Shown here piece after piece: positions 12,050-24,149 of a DNA stretch of 64,000 nt. How positions within the stretch are numbered: position 1 is the stretch's first letter; the number at the start of each line of letters is the position of its first letter. Below the pieces are notes generated by a model, which worked only from the letters and a program-made list of their open reading frames with translations, was not told where the DNA came from and did no database searches. This stretch comes from Cunninghamia lanceolata (lineage: Eukaryota; Streptophyta; Pinopsida; Cupressales; Cupressaceae), in assembly GCA_027924645.1 (NCBI GenBank), contig BSBN01001225.1, positions 13,782,001 to 13,846,000 of the forward strand. Reading direction: 5' to 3'. A program made the position numbers and the translations under genes.

Positions 12050-12100
12050 TATTTTGCATTTGCCATCCTTGAATCAAAGATCATAACCCTTGTCAACCAA

Positions 12101-12415
12101 CTATCCAACACTGAAAAGATTATGCTTCAACCCTTCCACATAGAGAACATCATTTGTGTTATTCTTACCATCCAAAGAGATGGATCCTCTGCCATGGATT
12201 CTACCAGCTGAGATGTCTCCAAATTTCACAATTCCACCATCATATTTTTCAAAGTTTATAAACTTGCTTTTATCACCAGCCATATGATGAGAATATCCAC
12301 TATCAATCACCCACTCATCCTTTTCAACAACCTGAGCAGCCAAGGCACTTTCCACATTTGCACAGCTAGTAGATTCAGTAGACACTGGATTTTCTTCTTT
12401 GATAGCAATGAACAC
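12101..12415 (-). pseudogene. copia A aspartic protease
   Basis: The active site W-V-I-D-S-G-Y-S-H-H-M lies near 12290-12320. It is followed by the usual copia protease features KFGD, GRGSISLDGK, VLYVEGLKHNL and FSVG. The D-S-G triad is intact. The next copia residues (QLVDKGYD) continue after a TAG just left of 12101. Confidence 0.87.
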
Positions 12416-12517
12416 CTAATCATCTTCATGGCACCTCCATGATTAGATTCATCATCTGTGACTCCTTCTTCTCTAGCTTCTTAGACATAGTAACATTTCT
12501 TCTGACCTTTATATCTA

Positions 12518-13395
12518 TTAGGGTTTTGGTTTTGAAAACCTCTCCAGACATCTTGAGGCAAAATGACTAATCTTATTACAAGCAAAACATTTGAATGGTA
12601 AATTTCCTTCATACTTACCAGATCCTCTTGGCATTCTTTTGGCAATAAGAGCTTCAAGATCTATAGTCTCAATTTCATCATCTTCAAGATCCTTCCTTGC
12701 CTTCACAAATCTATTTGATCTTGCTGAAGAGCTTTCACCTGGATCGTATCTTTGTTTTCCATATACACTAGCCTTAAATGCAAATTCAGACTTAGGAAGA
12801 GAATCACCAAACTCAATTCAAAAGATGAAATTTTGCCAACCAGCTGATTGCTTGTAACTTTTGAGATAGTCCAGATCTCCTCTATAGCAGCAACCTTATG
12901 TTTGTATGAATTAGGTAAAGATTTGAGCACTTTTGACACAATCTCTGATTCTTCCAAAGTTCCACCAGAACACCTGATACCACACACAAGTTCATTTATC
13001 TTTTGCATGTAGATTGTGATGTTTTCACCTTCACTCATCCTTAGATTTTCAAATTGTCCTCTTAGACTTTATATCTTGGCACATTTGACATATTCATCAC
13101 CTTCATAAAGATTCTCCAACTTCTTCCAGATTTGATGAGTAGTTTTTAGTCCAAAGACATTTGTCATTTCTGAATTAGTCAAGGCACTCAACAAGGCTTC
13201 TTTAGCTTGAAGGTTATTTTCAGCATCTTTGAGTTGATCTAGAGTTGAAGGACCTTTCTCAGAAGGTTTATACTCATCATTGGTTATCACCCAATAAGCA
13301 TCACCCATGCATTGCAAATGGAACTCCATGCAACTCTTCCAAACAGAGTAATTTGTTCCATCAAATCTCAGACTATCCTTCTTGTAGGTTGACAT
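12518..13395 (-). pseudogene. copia A gag
   Basis: The start is ATG at 13395 (MSTYKKDSLRFDGTNYSVW), 36 bp after the PBS on the element strand. The UBN2-type gag region has IWKKLENLYEGDEYVK, GENITIYMQKINELV and VLKSLPNSYKHKVAAIEE. A zinc knuckle C-F-A-C-N-K-I-S-H-F-A-S-R-C (CX2CX4HX4C) is at about 12546-12590. A TAA at 13069-13071 and a shift near 12800 break the frame. Confidence 0.88.
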
Positions 13396-13430
13396 CCTGG
13401 ATCACCTCAAGCGGTCAAGCTTCTTTTAGA

Positions 13431-13449
13431 GGATCTAGCTCTGATACCA
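13431..13449 (-). other. copia A primer-binding site (tRNA-iMet)
   Basis: The minus strand reads TGGTATCAGAGCTAGATCC, a perfect 12-base match to the copia tRNA-iMet site, two bases inside the 5' LTR. Confidence 0.93.
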
Positions 13450-13451
13450 AT

Positions 13452-14822
13452 TGTTGGAATTAGACCAGACAACTGAGAGAGGGTGGTGAATCAGTTGTCC
13501 CACAAAATTAAACTTTTTCTTCTTTTAACCTTCTTTGTCAATTTGCTATCAGATTAATGATGTAAACATTAAAGAATGAATCAACAACATAAGAGCAAAA
13601 ACATAAGCAACACACTTGACACCAAGATTTTGACGTGGAAACCCGATTAAGGGACAAACCACGGTAAAGGGTTAACCCACAAAGATTTGTACCCTGTTAA
13701 AAGTACTTTAGAAAAATAGAAGGCACATGCCTTCGGGCACACTACCCAGAGCTCACTTCTCAAAAGAGAGGCTCATTGCCTATAGAATTTATTTTAGTAC
13801 AGAAAGAATTAACTAAGAAATAACATCTACTTCATGTCTGGTTCAGTCTCATTGAGTGCTCATAAAACTTCTGCTCTTCTCCCAAATACTTCTTCACTAT
13901 TACTTTATCCTTTTACTATTCTTGCTCCTCTACTCCTCCTTTTCTCTACTCTACCTCTGATCCTTTCTTGGGATTTTATAGTTTTGCACAAGGATGATTT
14001 TCCACAACTCAACTATACTTCTTTATATGCTTCATCAATCTTGGAATAAACATCAAGGTTGGCACTCCAAACATCTGACTTAATGCGAATCACAAAGTTG
14101 TCAGCCAAACATGACTGGGACTCAAATCTTCCTCAATTAACATGCCATGCTCCATAGAATTGTTCTTATATCATCCGCAACACACTTGAATCATCAAGTT
14201 GGCCAAGATTGGGAAGAACAACAACATCAAGGAAGAATTCTTCAACAACGAGCTCAATCTTCAATGTAGATCTCCAACACAATAGGCACACAATCCAAAG
14301 ACTTCCACAAGCACATTGAATTCAACAATAACATCCACACTACTCCAAATTGTTAGAATCACTTGCATCTTCATCTGGTACCTCAAGAACATTGTATGTC
14401 ATGACTGTCACACTAGAAAGATTGCTTGTAGACCTATAAATCAAAAACCACTTGAGTTGATGATACACACTGACCTCCCAAATATGCCTCTAGATCCGTA
14501 GATCATCATTTTACATTTTTGAAACAATCTGGACCTCTTTCTTGTCACTCTATCTCTTCTAAATACAGCAAAACTGGTTCTACTCAGATGGCCATAGCTT
14601 CTTTAAATCTTCATGCGAACCCTTCAAATCTTAACTAGAGCTTTTGAAGACAATCCTCTACTCAGCCATATGGTCCGCATACATTAATCCATCTTAATTT
14701 TCTCAATATCCTCAACATTCCAGCCTTCTAAATAGGCAACAAAATAAGATACTGTTGACACTAATGGCAACAAGAATATGTTGACATCAATGACAACATC
14801 GATTAGGCACATATTTGCAACA
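13452..14822 (-). repeat. copia A 5' LTR
   Basis: It is the same 1.37-kb LTR as 7600-8968. It ends at 14822, followed by the target duplication CAAGT at 14823-14827. Confidence 0.93.
13974..13980 (-). promoter_or_regulatory. copia A 5' LTR TATA box
   Basis: TATAAAA on the minus strand in the 5' LTR. The same box is at 8120-8126 in the 3' LTR. The position suits the U3 core promoter driving gag-pol leftward. Confidence 0.55.
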
Positions 14823-15112
14823 CAAGTCTTATGTTGCTAATGAAGTGATCCGCATGATGCTAATTGGTCTCTCTAGTACCTCTTTGGGTTTGGAGCTATT
14901 TTGTGGAAGGATAAGTGTTTGTTGGGCTAACTTGTTGTGTTTTGATGATTCTACCATATGTTCGGAAGTGTACACTAGCTTGGAATAATGTGTTAAGGAA
15001 GAATAAGTCCTAGTTATCACTTGGTTTGAATTGCATTGGATTTATACATCATTTGAGAGCCAACTTGGTGTGTTCGTTGCATGTTCCATTCTACACATTT
15101 CATCTGATGAAG

Positions 15113-15300
15113 GAGAAAGTTTTTGAAACTTGCAGATGATATAAAAAAAAGATCCTATTTGGTGTGAAATGTGAGAGGGTGTGAGAGTGTGAGAGGTTGT
15201 GTGAGTGAGAAAGTTTTTGAAACTTGCGGATGATATAAAAAAAGATCCTATTTGGTGTGAAATGCGAGAGGGTGTGAGAGTGTGAGAGGTTGTGTGAGTG
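15113..15300 (+). repeat. 94-bp tandem duplication carrying the copia G core promoter
   Basis: GAGAAAGTTTTTGAAACTTGC starts at 15113 and again at 15207. Each unit contains GATGATATAAAA and a GAGAGGGTGTGAGAGTGTG tract. The copies differ by only a few bases (one A in the poly-A run, T/C, A/G). TATAAAA sits at 15140-15146 and 15234-15240, so the LTR has two TATA boxes 94 bp apart. Confidence 0.85.
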
Positions 15301-15373
15301 AGAGTGGAAGTGAGTAAATGTGGAAGTGAGTGAGTGAGTGAGTGAATGAGTGTGTGTGTGTGTGTGTGTGTCT
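15301..15373 (+). repeat. GTGA/GT microsatellite
   Basis: A tract of (GTGA)n-like repeats passes into (GT)n at about 15349-15371, immediately downstream of the duplicated promoter unit, and probably arose by slippage from the GTGAG-rich unit end. Confidence 0.85.
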
Positions 15374-17603
15374 GAAGGTGTGTTGAAGGTAGCAGAGTTT
15401 GTTTGCAGAGGAGTTGAAGATTTGTTTCAGTGTGAAGTGTGTTGATGTTGCAGAGGTCTTTAGTTAGTGGAATTTGTCAAGTGTAATATACAAAGGTTGC
15501 AACTTCATTCTGTCATGCCCAGTTTTGTCGAGTGGCCATGACAGAAAACAACATGTCATGTCCAAATTTGCCATGTGGTCATGACATGAACCACTAAAAA
15601 CTTTTCCACTGTCCCTAAAACCTCGTTGCACCAGACAGGGGAGATAGACATGGTATGAGATAGAACAACTACAACTGTTCGCAATACATTACAATATGCT
15701 TTCCCAATCTAAGTCATAGCTCTCAAAGTTTGAAATACAATATAGAAATTAACATGGTTAAATGTAAGAGTGAAGGCACAAGTCCTAAGGGCCCGACCTA
15801 GGCCTCGGGGATCATCCAAGATGGCCTTGCCTATGCAAAGTGCAAAAGCTTCGCAGTTTGACAACTTGACTTTCAAGAAACCCAATTGGTTGTCCAAAAT
15901 CTATCTTCTGAGATGCAATTTTTTTATTATCAAATTGACATCTCCCCAATCACATATTTCATTACACTAATCCACATGATAATAATAGAAACAATAGTTT
16001 GAGGTGAAAGATTTAACATAGTATCTTGAAAGATCAACTAGTCTACATACAACCATCTTCTATAGCAAGGATTAACTAGGTGAGCTAAGGATAAACAACT
16101 AGGGTAATAATCTACTAGGTCAAAAAAAATCCAAGACATACCTTTTGTAGGTTTAATAGGTCACCACAATTTGATACAATGCTTTTCTAGAATTTTCACA
16201 ATGAAATTGTAGTAATGTCATCATAGATGAATAAGAGCCTAAAACCAAAAGTATAGAGAATGGAATCACCTTACTAATGCATGTAATAACTACTCACTTA
16301 GAATAATTGAAAGAACATCCTTTACACATACTCGAATAAAGATGACTAATCTTAAATTACAAAAAAAATACTATACTACTCTTTGTCCAAACATTTTAAT
16401 GACAAGCAACCAAAGTTTAACGCTAAAGAACTCACCTAGATAATAAGGCTTATCTATCTAGAACACAACAACTAACACCCTACAATGCAACAAATATATT
16501 TATTTCTTCCACGGTGAAGATTTCTTTCTAACACCTTCCTTCCATTTTGAACATGCCATCTACCATGATACCAAACATATTGGGAGTGACCCAACTACAT
16601 CTTATGAGCACCTTAATAGAATATCAAGGAGGTAATATAAATATTTACTAGTCTTAAAAGAAGTTTTACACTAATGAGGTAATCCTAATTTCCTAGTTTA
16701 TTAAAAATGATAATTTAACTAAATTTAAATAATTGCATTTAAAGAAATGATACCCCTTAAAGAGTAATACTGCGTTGAATACTGCATATACACTTTCTAA
16801 AGGAATTTTTCCCTCTTTTTTTTTTTACAATTTAAAGATAATTTCCTATTCAAGAATACACGATAAAAATCATTCTTTTCTTTTAATAATACAAGATAGA
16901 AACTTTCTTTATAACCAGATAAATACTTCCTATAAAAACAATTTATTTCCTTACTTTTTTTTAAACATAAAATATACAATTCTTGTTCATTATATAAATA
17001 AGAATAATTCAAAAGCATTATTATAATTTAACATGCTTCAAAAGAAGAATAGTTTCTAATAAAGAAAAATTTTAGTTTCTAATTAAATATTTAAAAGTGA
17101 GAATTCAGTGGGATTTCTTTACTCCTAAATAAAGCATCTTTTACGATTTAGGAAATGAATCCATTCATAACTTTAAATAAAAGCAAATGGAATATCTTAT
17201 GCAAGTAAATGAAATCTATTATCAATTGAAATCATTTACAACCACTGAAATATGTAAGGCCATAAGAATGCAAGGGAATTATTACTAAGTAATGTAACGT
17301 TTTAAGAATGCAGAGAGTATAATTTACTTTCAACACATATACAACGCACGTGAATGGTTGGACATAATACTTTAAAGAGATATCATCACATGGAAGGAAA
17401 TGATCACTGGATATGCATAGAATAGATTGGTTTGAAAATGAAATAATTTATTCGTATTCTATTTACTGTAGCCATGAGCAAGACGTTTTGTTGGGAAGAG
17501 CTTTTTCGTTATACTTGTCTTCTATGAATTCTTATATTTTTGGCACTTGCTTTTATTTATTTATTTATTTTTTAAGTTTTCATGAATTTCTTAATTGCTT
17601 ACA

Positions 17604-17672
17604 AGCCAGTGAATTATTGAGACATGATCATACTGTTAAGATCTTCGGTATATCTAGTTTAAGCCAACCAAA
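17604..17672 (+). pseudogene. possible captured host exon in LARD 3' LTR
   Basis: This is the partner of 26235-26303. A 23-codon open stretch (SELLRHDHTVKIFGISS core) is preceded by TTGCTTACAAG and followed by GTATTC. In this copy the acceptor AG context is altered from GCAG to AAG. The host gene is not recognised. Confidence 0.3.
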
Positions 17673-18769
17673 GGTATTCATCATAAAAGAATAATTTAAT
17701 AGTCAAGAAGAGTATAAATTCTCTTTTTATTACATTCAATCCTAGGCATAGCTAATTGTGTACTGAAGACAATGATCCTTTGTTTACTGAATAGTGATAC
17801 CTCTAAAACATCTTCCTTAGCTGCCAGTAAAGACAGTTACCAGTAAAGATGATTTCAAGCTGCAAAGTACATAATACCCTGATGAAGACTCAGTGTAGGA
17901 AAAAAAAACATAGTACCCTGATAAAGACTCAATGTATAGGAATAGTGAACTCAAAATATAGCAAAACAATATACTGATCCCAGTGATGATAAATAGAAAA
18001 TCAAACATTCTTCCATGTATTGGTACAAGAAAGTTATTCTAGCATAAGAAAAATACATAAAATAGTTTATTTGCATTGCTACTTATAGAGTATGAGAATA
18101 AATTTAGCTTTAGAAAGATTTTGGAAGAATGGTTGCAGGCTCTTTAGATCCAATGTAGTCAATGGTGAATATGCTTGATGCTATTGGATCTACCCTTAGA
18201 TTTATACAAAATGCTAGTAGCCTCTTCTTTGCATGTCATCTTCCAAACAAAATTACTGACATTTCTTCTTTGCAACAATTCATCCTTGCAATAAATAGAT
18301 ACTATAACAATGATTTGCCTATGTGTTGATATAAGATTAGTGAGTAGTGCCATATATAACAGTGTTGCTAGCAGAATAGATAGAAAAATAAATAACGTTA
18401 CTGAGATGTAGACAATGGTTTTGAGATGCACATTTAGATTCCTCTCAGCAAACTACCATTTTATACATAATAAAACCCAAATTTTAAAAATGTTTTACCA
18501 ATATCAATGACATTAATATGATTTAGTTAATCTTGGGACAGACATATGAACACTTATCACAACACTTCAAAAAGGGATCATCATTCTAAAGGCTGAGGTT
18601 AATATTCACTTGCCACAAAGCAAAAGCGCTACATTTTGGAAGAATAGCAATGTTGATAAAACATTATACATATGTAATGACAATAAATAACAAAATAACT
18701 TAGGATTAATAAGTACAAGGAATACAAATTGAGCAATAGAAGCTGAAACTCAAGGAAGACACCCTCTAC

Positions 18770-19500
18770 TGCCAGGGAGGTGGGCCTCTAGCCATGTCCC
18801 AATGAAGGCATAATGGGAGGTGGATTTTTGTCAGAAAATATAGATGGAAATGCTTAGGTTGACATCTATGCACGAAAAGTGGAATCACAACAAGGCACAT
18901 GACTATTCACAAAAAGCCTAAAAGATATGTGGTCTCATGACATGCAACGATTGCAGGAGAAGCATAAATTGGGCCAGTTAAAGAAAAAAAAGGCTTCCAA
19001 ACTTATAAGCTAATGCAACTGGCAGCTATAAAGCCAGACTCCACAACCTTTGCCACGTCCATGCTACCTGGGCTAAAATGGAGAAGCAATCGTATGGACA
19101 ACAAGGATCGTAGGATATGCACATAATGGATTTGTTGAAAAGGCTAAAGAAACTTTCCAACAATTGCATCTGGCCGGTATAAGTGGAATCCCACAACCTG
19201 CTACAACATCCTCCTTGCCTACGCTAAATGGCATCTTCGAACAAGGTAAGGACAACCATGAAAGCATTATTGAGGGGGAATTCCTGTGAGATGTGTTAGT
19301 TGGAAATGCTTTGGTAGACATGTATGTTGACTATGGTGCACAGATAAAGTACGTGATCTACTCACAAATGGCCAAAGCAAAAAAAGAACACATGGACAAC
19401 AATGATCACCTGATATGCGCTAAATGGATCTGTGAATTAGGCTTCATGAAGCCATTAACCAAAAGCAATGGCAAGCATAAAGTCATTATCTACACTTAGT
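18770..19500 (+). pseudogene. pentatricopeptide-repeat (PPR) gene fragment in LARD 3' LTR
   Basis: Several frames read like plant PPR repeats: KPDSTTFATSMLPG near 19032-19072, a WTTxIVGYAHNGFVEKA run near 19092-19145, FEQGKDNHESIIEGEFL near 19237-19286, VLVGNALVDMY near 19293-19325, and TWTTMIT-stop-YALNGS near 19391-19430. These match the order of a PPR protein (GYAxNGxxEKALETF, ALEQGxxIHxxIIxxGF, VGNALVDMYAKCG, WTTMIxGYAxNG). PPR proteins bind organellar RNA. Stops and frame changes make it a dead fragment. It lies antisense to the element. No introns are apparent, consistent with many intronless PPR genes. Confidence 0.75.
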
Positions 19501-20728
19501 CTAATAACAACTAAACCCAACATATAACTATATGTTCTGTTGTTTCCTGTCATGGCAATTGTTAAACAATCAGTATCACAGGACAAGATAATCGAAACTA
19601 ATTAACAACATGAAGTCATAAAACCCACCAAAAAAAGAACATGACATAGTGTTTTTTTTTTCATGAGGAAAATCCCCAAGGGAATGAAAAACCACTCAGT
19701 TAAATACCATACTGGCTTAATCACAGGATTCACTGTTTACAAACATTCCCAAAAATAATATAGAAACTTTTTACAACTCTTTCACAGAAAAGAAACCATA
19801 TTTCTAATAGATCCCCAAACTACATATATAGCATAAAATAGCCAAAGTCATCTAAAGAGATAACCGCCACAGCCCCATACTTTGCTACTGCCTCCCCACA
19901 AGCCATGCCACAAACTTAGCCCAAATCCTTTGCATTTAAAACTGTTGTTGCCTCCTTTTCTTTTTTCCCCCAAAATACATGATCATGCTCTTGCTTATCC
20001 TCCTCCCTCTTGTGCCCTAAAATCTGCCCTCCTCCATATCCATTTAGGTAAAGCAATATATCATAAACATGAATTTTACATCCAAGGTTGAATCTTCATC
20101 TCTAGTGATATGGACAATAAAAAAAATACAACAATACATAAATGCTCTATTGTATTTCATTGTGCATCTAATCCCCAAAATCTCTATCCCATCACTTGAA
20201 AACCTAGTGAAACCCTCTGTCCCTTCATGTCCAAATAAACGAACCCTACATAAAAGGAGTGTATCCAACTATTTTAAAATAAGTATATTGTATAAGAATA
20301 TTAACTATTCATCAAATTAGTACATTTTGTTATAAATTATGATTAATTCAAGTATCCATATATTTTCAAGATTCATTTTGTGTGTGTGTTTCTTTCTCTT
20401 ATAAATGTACTTTTGTATATGCAAAAGATGCATCCTCTATTATTAATTATGAGAATAGATTTGATGAGTATTCATATAAGAGAATATTAGAAACTCATGT
20501 AAATACATCCACTTAGAGATAGAAAACCCTTCTAGAATCCACATGTACACATAATTTTCAATGTACAATGTAAATATAGCAAATCAGTTAGTACCCCATA
20601 ATCAAATCACAATAGCTCCGATCATCAGATCACAACATAAATAAAATGTCAAAAACTCAACATCATATAAAACTGGAACTTATACCTCGATGTCACCTCG
20701 AACGGGCTAGGACTAGGGAGGCACTACA

Positions 20729-20740
20729 CACTCCCCCCTA
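20729..20740 (-). other. LARD polypurine tract
   Basis: The minus strand reads TAGGGGGGAGTG directly beside the 3' LTR. This sets the element orientation together with the PBS. Confidence 0.85.
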
Positions 20741-23700
20741 AGAGCTTGGCTTACTCCTGGAAGTTACAATCACTAAGAAGTGACCATAACCCACATTAGT
20801 ACACAATAATCAATAAAAATATAAGATTCAGGTTACCACATTCCTCATGATAAACACATTTTCCTACAACAAGTCCCAGTACCCAAGTGGCGAAGAGGTA
20901 AGGTAGTCGATTCCATTAAAACATATGTTAGCATATAACAATGTCTCTCTAATCATAATAAAGGATGATGCCATACATTCAAAAACATACACAGTGGAAT
21001 CCAAAAGCACATGCAAACTTATTATTATGGACTATGGAAAACTCATGCCTTCTATTCAATTTTCTCATAATTTGCAGGAAATTGCACTTTTCAATACTCA
21101 AAGTTTTCAATTCTCTCCTTTCACCAGCAACCATCTCAAGGATAGAGCACATGACCACACATCATACAACATGTTAACAAGAAAACATCAACTCACATGT
21201 AGACACATCAAATGTAGATCTTACAACTAAATAACCATTTCATTCATCCACATCACAGGGAAAACAACACAAGGTTCACATATAGGTTCATGGGGATGCA
21301 ATGGTCTCATCATAGTACTACATAACCAATAACCAAGCCAACTAATCAAAGATCCCATAATCAAGTGGAATGATGATCTCGAGGTCACACACCTGGGGGC
21401 CTCTCCATACATTTCCACAATGACCTATCTCTTGTTTGTTTAAGGGGATTGGCCTTCAAGAGATAGTCAACATAAGAACATAAATCACTAGGAAGGTAAG
21501 TGGACAATGACCATCCCATACTATCCCACACCTGCCCCCATCCTCATAAGTTTCCCGCATCTACTTCCTTATATACACTCTACCAAAGGTCGCTCCATCG
21601 ACATGGCGAGAAAAACAACACAACACAAGACCAGTACTTGAAAACAAAAAGAACCTAGCTTAGCCAACACACACTGTCAAAGGTACCCAAGGAAATAGTT
21701 TCCAAAACCAACAATAAAGTAAATAAATAAATTCGCGCAAATCCAACAATTAAAACAATGTAACCACAAGACTCACGTGAAAAGGAAGATTCTAAGATTG
21801 TGGTTAAGCTACATACAGACAAGATAAAATAATGCTGCTAGTCGTCACAAGAAAAAATGAAAGTCATCAAGAACCGAAAGAAGATCACAAATCATGAAAT
21901 TGCATATTACATCACAATGTGACTACCATTAAGTCACCAATAAGGAAGGAGGGAAATCATGGTCACTAAATGTGTTATGCAACCACAACCAATGCAATAA
22001 CATCATGTAGGTAAGTATTAACAATGTATCTTCACGTACTCCTATGTGGAATCATGCCCCTTCTCAAAGGTAACACGTCATCATCACCAACACTATGTTG
22101 GAATATCAGTGTGGTGTGGCACCACATTTATTCATCTCATGATAGTCAAGTGTCGACACCCATAATTACCAATCATACCAAGAATCCAATGTAGCTCAAT
22201 AAATACTCTGATATGATCACATTAAACAATTATTCCTTTTGTATAAATGCCAACTCTATCATAGTGCCAATGTTTCCAAGTTACTACACATCCAACTCAA
22301 AATAAGATACCAAGGGTAAGAGCAAACCTGTGCCAAGTAACATGGCCTCGAGCAAATCACATGTCCACACTAAACCATAACCAATATCCCATGTTAGATG
22401 TCAATAGTACCGTCAAGGAACAGAGCATGATAGGATAGCACTATGGACCTCTCAAGGTCCATTCACTAAGGAGAAGTAGGGGGTACTCTGGCATAGGAAG
22501 GTATGGTTGGTTGGGTAACCCCAAACCCATGCCACAACATGTTGCCATAGCTTCCTAAGTTCTTCCTCTCCACTACTTGACTCCACACATGGAAGGTCTC
22601 CAACTCCAAGATTGGACCTTACAGGGTATACAAACAAGCAGCCACACAAGCATGACTCCACCATACTTGTAGTTATACACTCAAACCATGGATGGATACC
22701 TAGTATTGCAAGCTCATGAGTACAAAAAGCATGTATGGAATAATCACAACACATAGCAAACATGCTCCCAACAGGTATTTACATCCACAAGGTGACACAT
22801 AACACAATCTTCCTTTACTAATCATTACATAGTGATGAAGAACAACTTACATACACAAGGTCATATACTAATTACCATAAAGTTTTCTAAGAAGTCTATC
22901 TATCATTAATTCAAATTAATCTTTCTAAGGCATACATGGATACTAACCATACGTCACATATAGATTCAATGCAATATGTCCCAACAAGTGCACCAAAATA
23001 CTAGTAAATGCATACTTGGTCATAATCAAATCAAACAACATTACTTCAACTCACAATACGGTGACTCTCAACACATAACACATCATGGAGCTATTGATAA
23101 ACTATATAACACTACATATGCTCTACTAATCAAACACATATTTATCTAACACAAAGTTTGTAATATGGAGTCTTACCATAAGCATAATCTAATTAAAATC
23201 TTAAGCCCCTAATTTAGTAACTTACCAAAAGATGCCAAACAACTTCTCCACAAGGTATGCATAGCACGATAGCCATTTCACACAAGGATAGAGTTATAAA
23301 ACACAAAATTTCCATTATGGAAGTACTTTACAACAATATTCACCAAGCACACAATGCACCATTGAAACATTTTGAAAACATACATTATTTCATAACATTT
23401 TTCCATAAATAAAACTCATTTTCACCTATTTCTTTCTTAATAGTTTACAAGGCATAAAAATTAAAATGCAATCACACATGTAATGAATTGCACTCATAAA
23501 AGTCAAAGTAAGGTTCATTTCGAGAAAGTATTCATAGTCCACAACCAAAGAGGACAATACAATTCCCAAATGATAAAGAGGGTTAGGAATCAAGAAGGTA
23601 TGCAATTCTTACAGTATGATATATGCACGCAAGTACACAAGATGGGACTTAAATCAACAAGCATTAAGACTTCATTATTCTTTCAAAGAACAAAATTCCA

Positions 23701-24136
23701 TCCCATTCACAACCAAATGTATAACAACAACAAGATGCAACACTTGCCTAGATCTATTCCCACGATGTCACCCTCTAACCCCCAAACACATAGGGAGCAT
23801 AATAGGGGACATCACTACAGTTCACAAAATACACAAGGGCAAGAAAGGGCCCAACACAAACTTCACAATCTAGACCAACTATCTCAAGAGGAGAATCAAC
23901 AAGTAGGAACACAACCATCACAAAACACAAATGGAACACTTAGATAATCATGTGAGAAGCCACCACGATGACAAAACAAGAGGATAGATATTCCTCCAAG
24001 AAGAAGGTTAGATGACAAACCACATCCTTGCTCTCTCACAACTCCGTGGAGTAGGACGAGGGTCAAACCACCCTCAACCCTCTCCATGTTGGCCCAACCA
24101 AACATGCAAAACCTAGAGCTCCCAATGTTGAAACTT

Positions 24137-24149
24137 GGCTCTGATACCA
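24137..24149 (-). other. LARD primer-binding site (tRNA-iMet)
   Basis: The minus strand reads TGGTATCAGAGCC two bases from the 5' LTR. Use of the same primer as copia A, B, C and G suggests a copia partner, although some gypsy elements also use this tRNA. Confidence 0.92.

Larger units (their letters stand above)
7600..14822 (-). mobile_element. copia A: complete-length but dead Ty1/copia element
   Basis: Two LTRs of about 1.37 kb flank gag, protease, integrase, RT and RNase H in copia order on the minus strand. The PBS and polypurine tract are in place. The target duplication CAAGT is present at 7595-7599 and 14823-14827. The element is a close relative of copia B (same gag start, same C-terminal phrase TKPLPKD). 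LTR copies differ by several percent by eye. Stops and frameshifts occur in all domains. Confidence 0.95.
14828..15510 (+). repeat. copia G 5' LTR, middle piece
   Basis: This lies between the copia A target duplication (CAAGT, 14823-14827) and the LARD target duplication (CATTC, 15506-15510). It continues at 29368 once the LARD is removed. It holds the duplicated TATA region and a GT/GTGA microsatellite. No coding sequence is seen. Confidence 0.6.
15511..20728 (-). repeat. LARD 3' LTR (5218 bp)
   Basis: It matches 24152-29362 over its full length with scattered substitutions and small indels. Contents in plus reading are a conserved AT-rich block (about 16640-17300), a possible captured exon near 17604, a PPR-like segment (18770-19500) and an A-rich right third with short ORFs only. 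No clear TATA box could be fixed. Confidence 0.93.

Noticed and set aside
23483..23947. 154-codon plus-strand ORF in the LARD internal domain
   Set aside because: It is antisense to the element, lies in A/C-rich low-stop sequence, and has no recognisable motif. Composition alone can explain its length.
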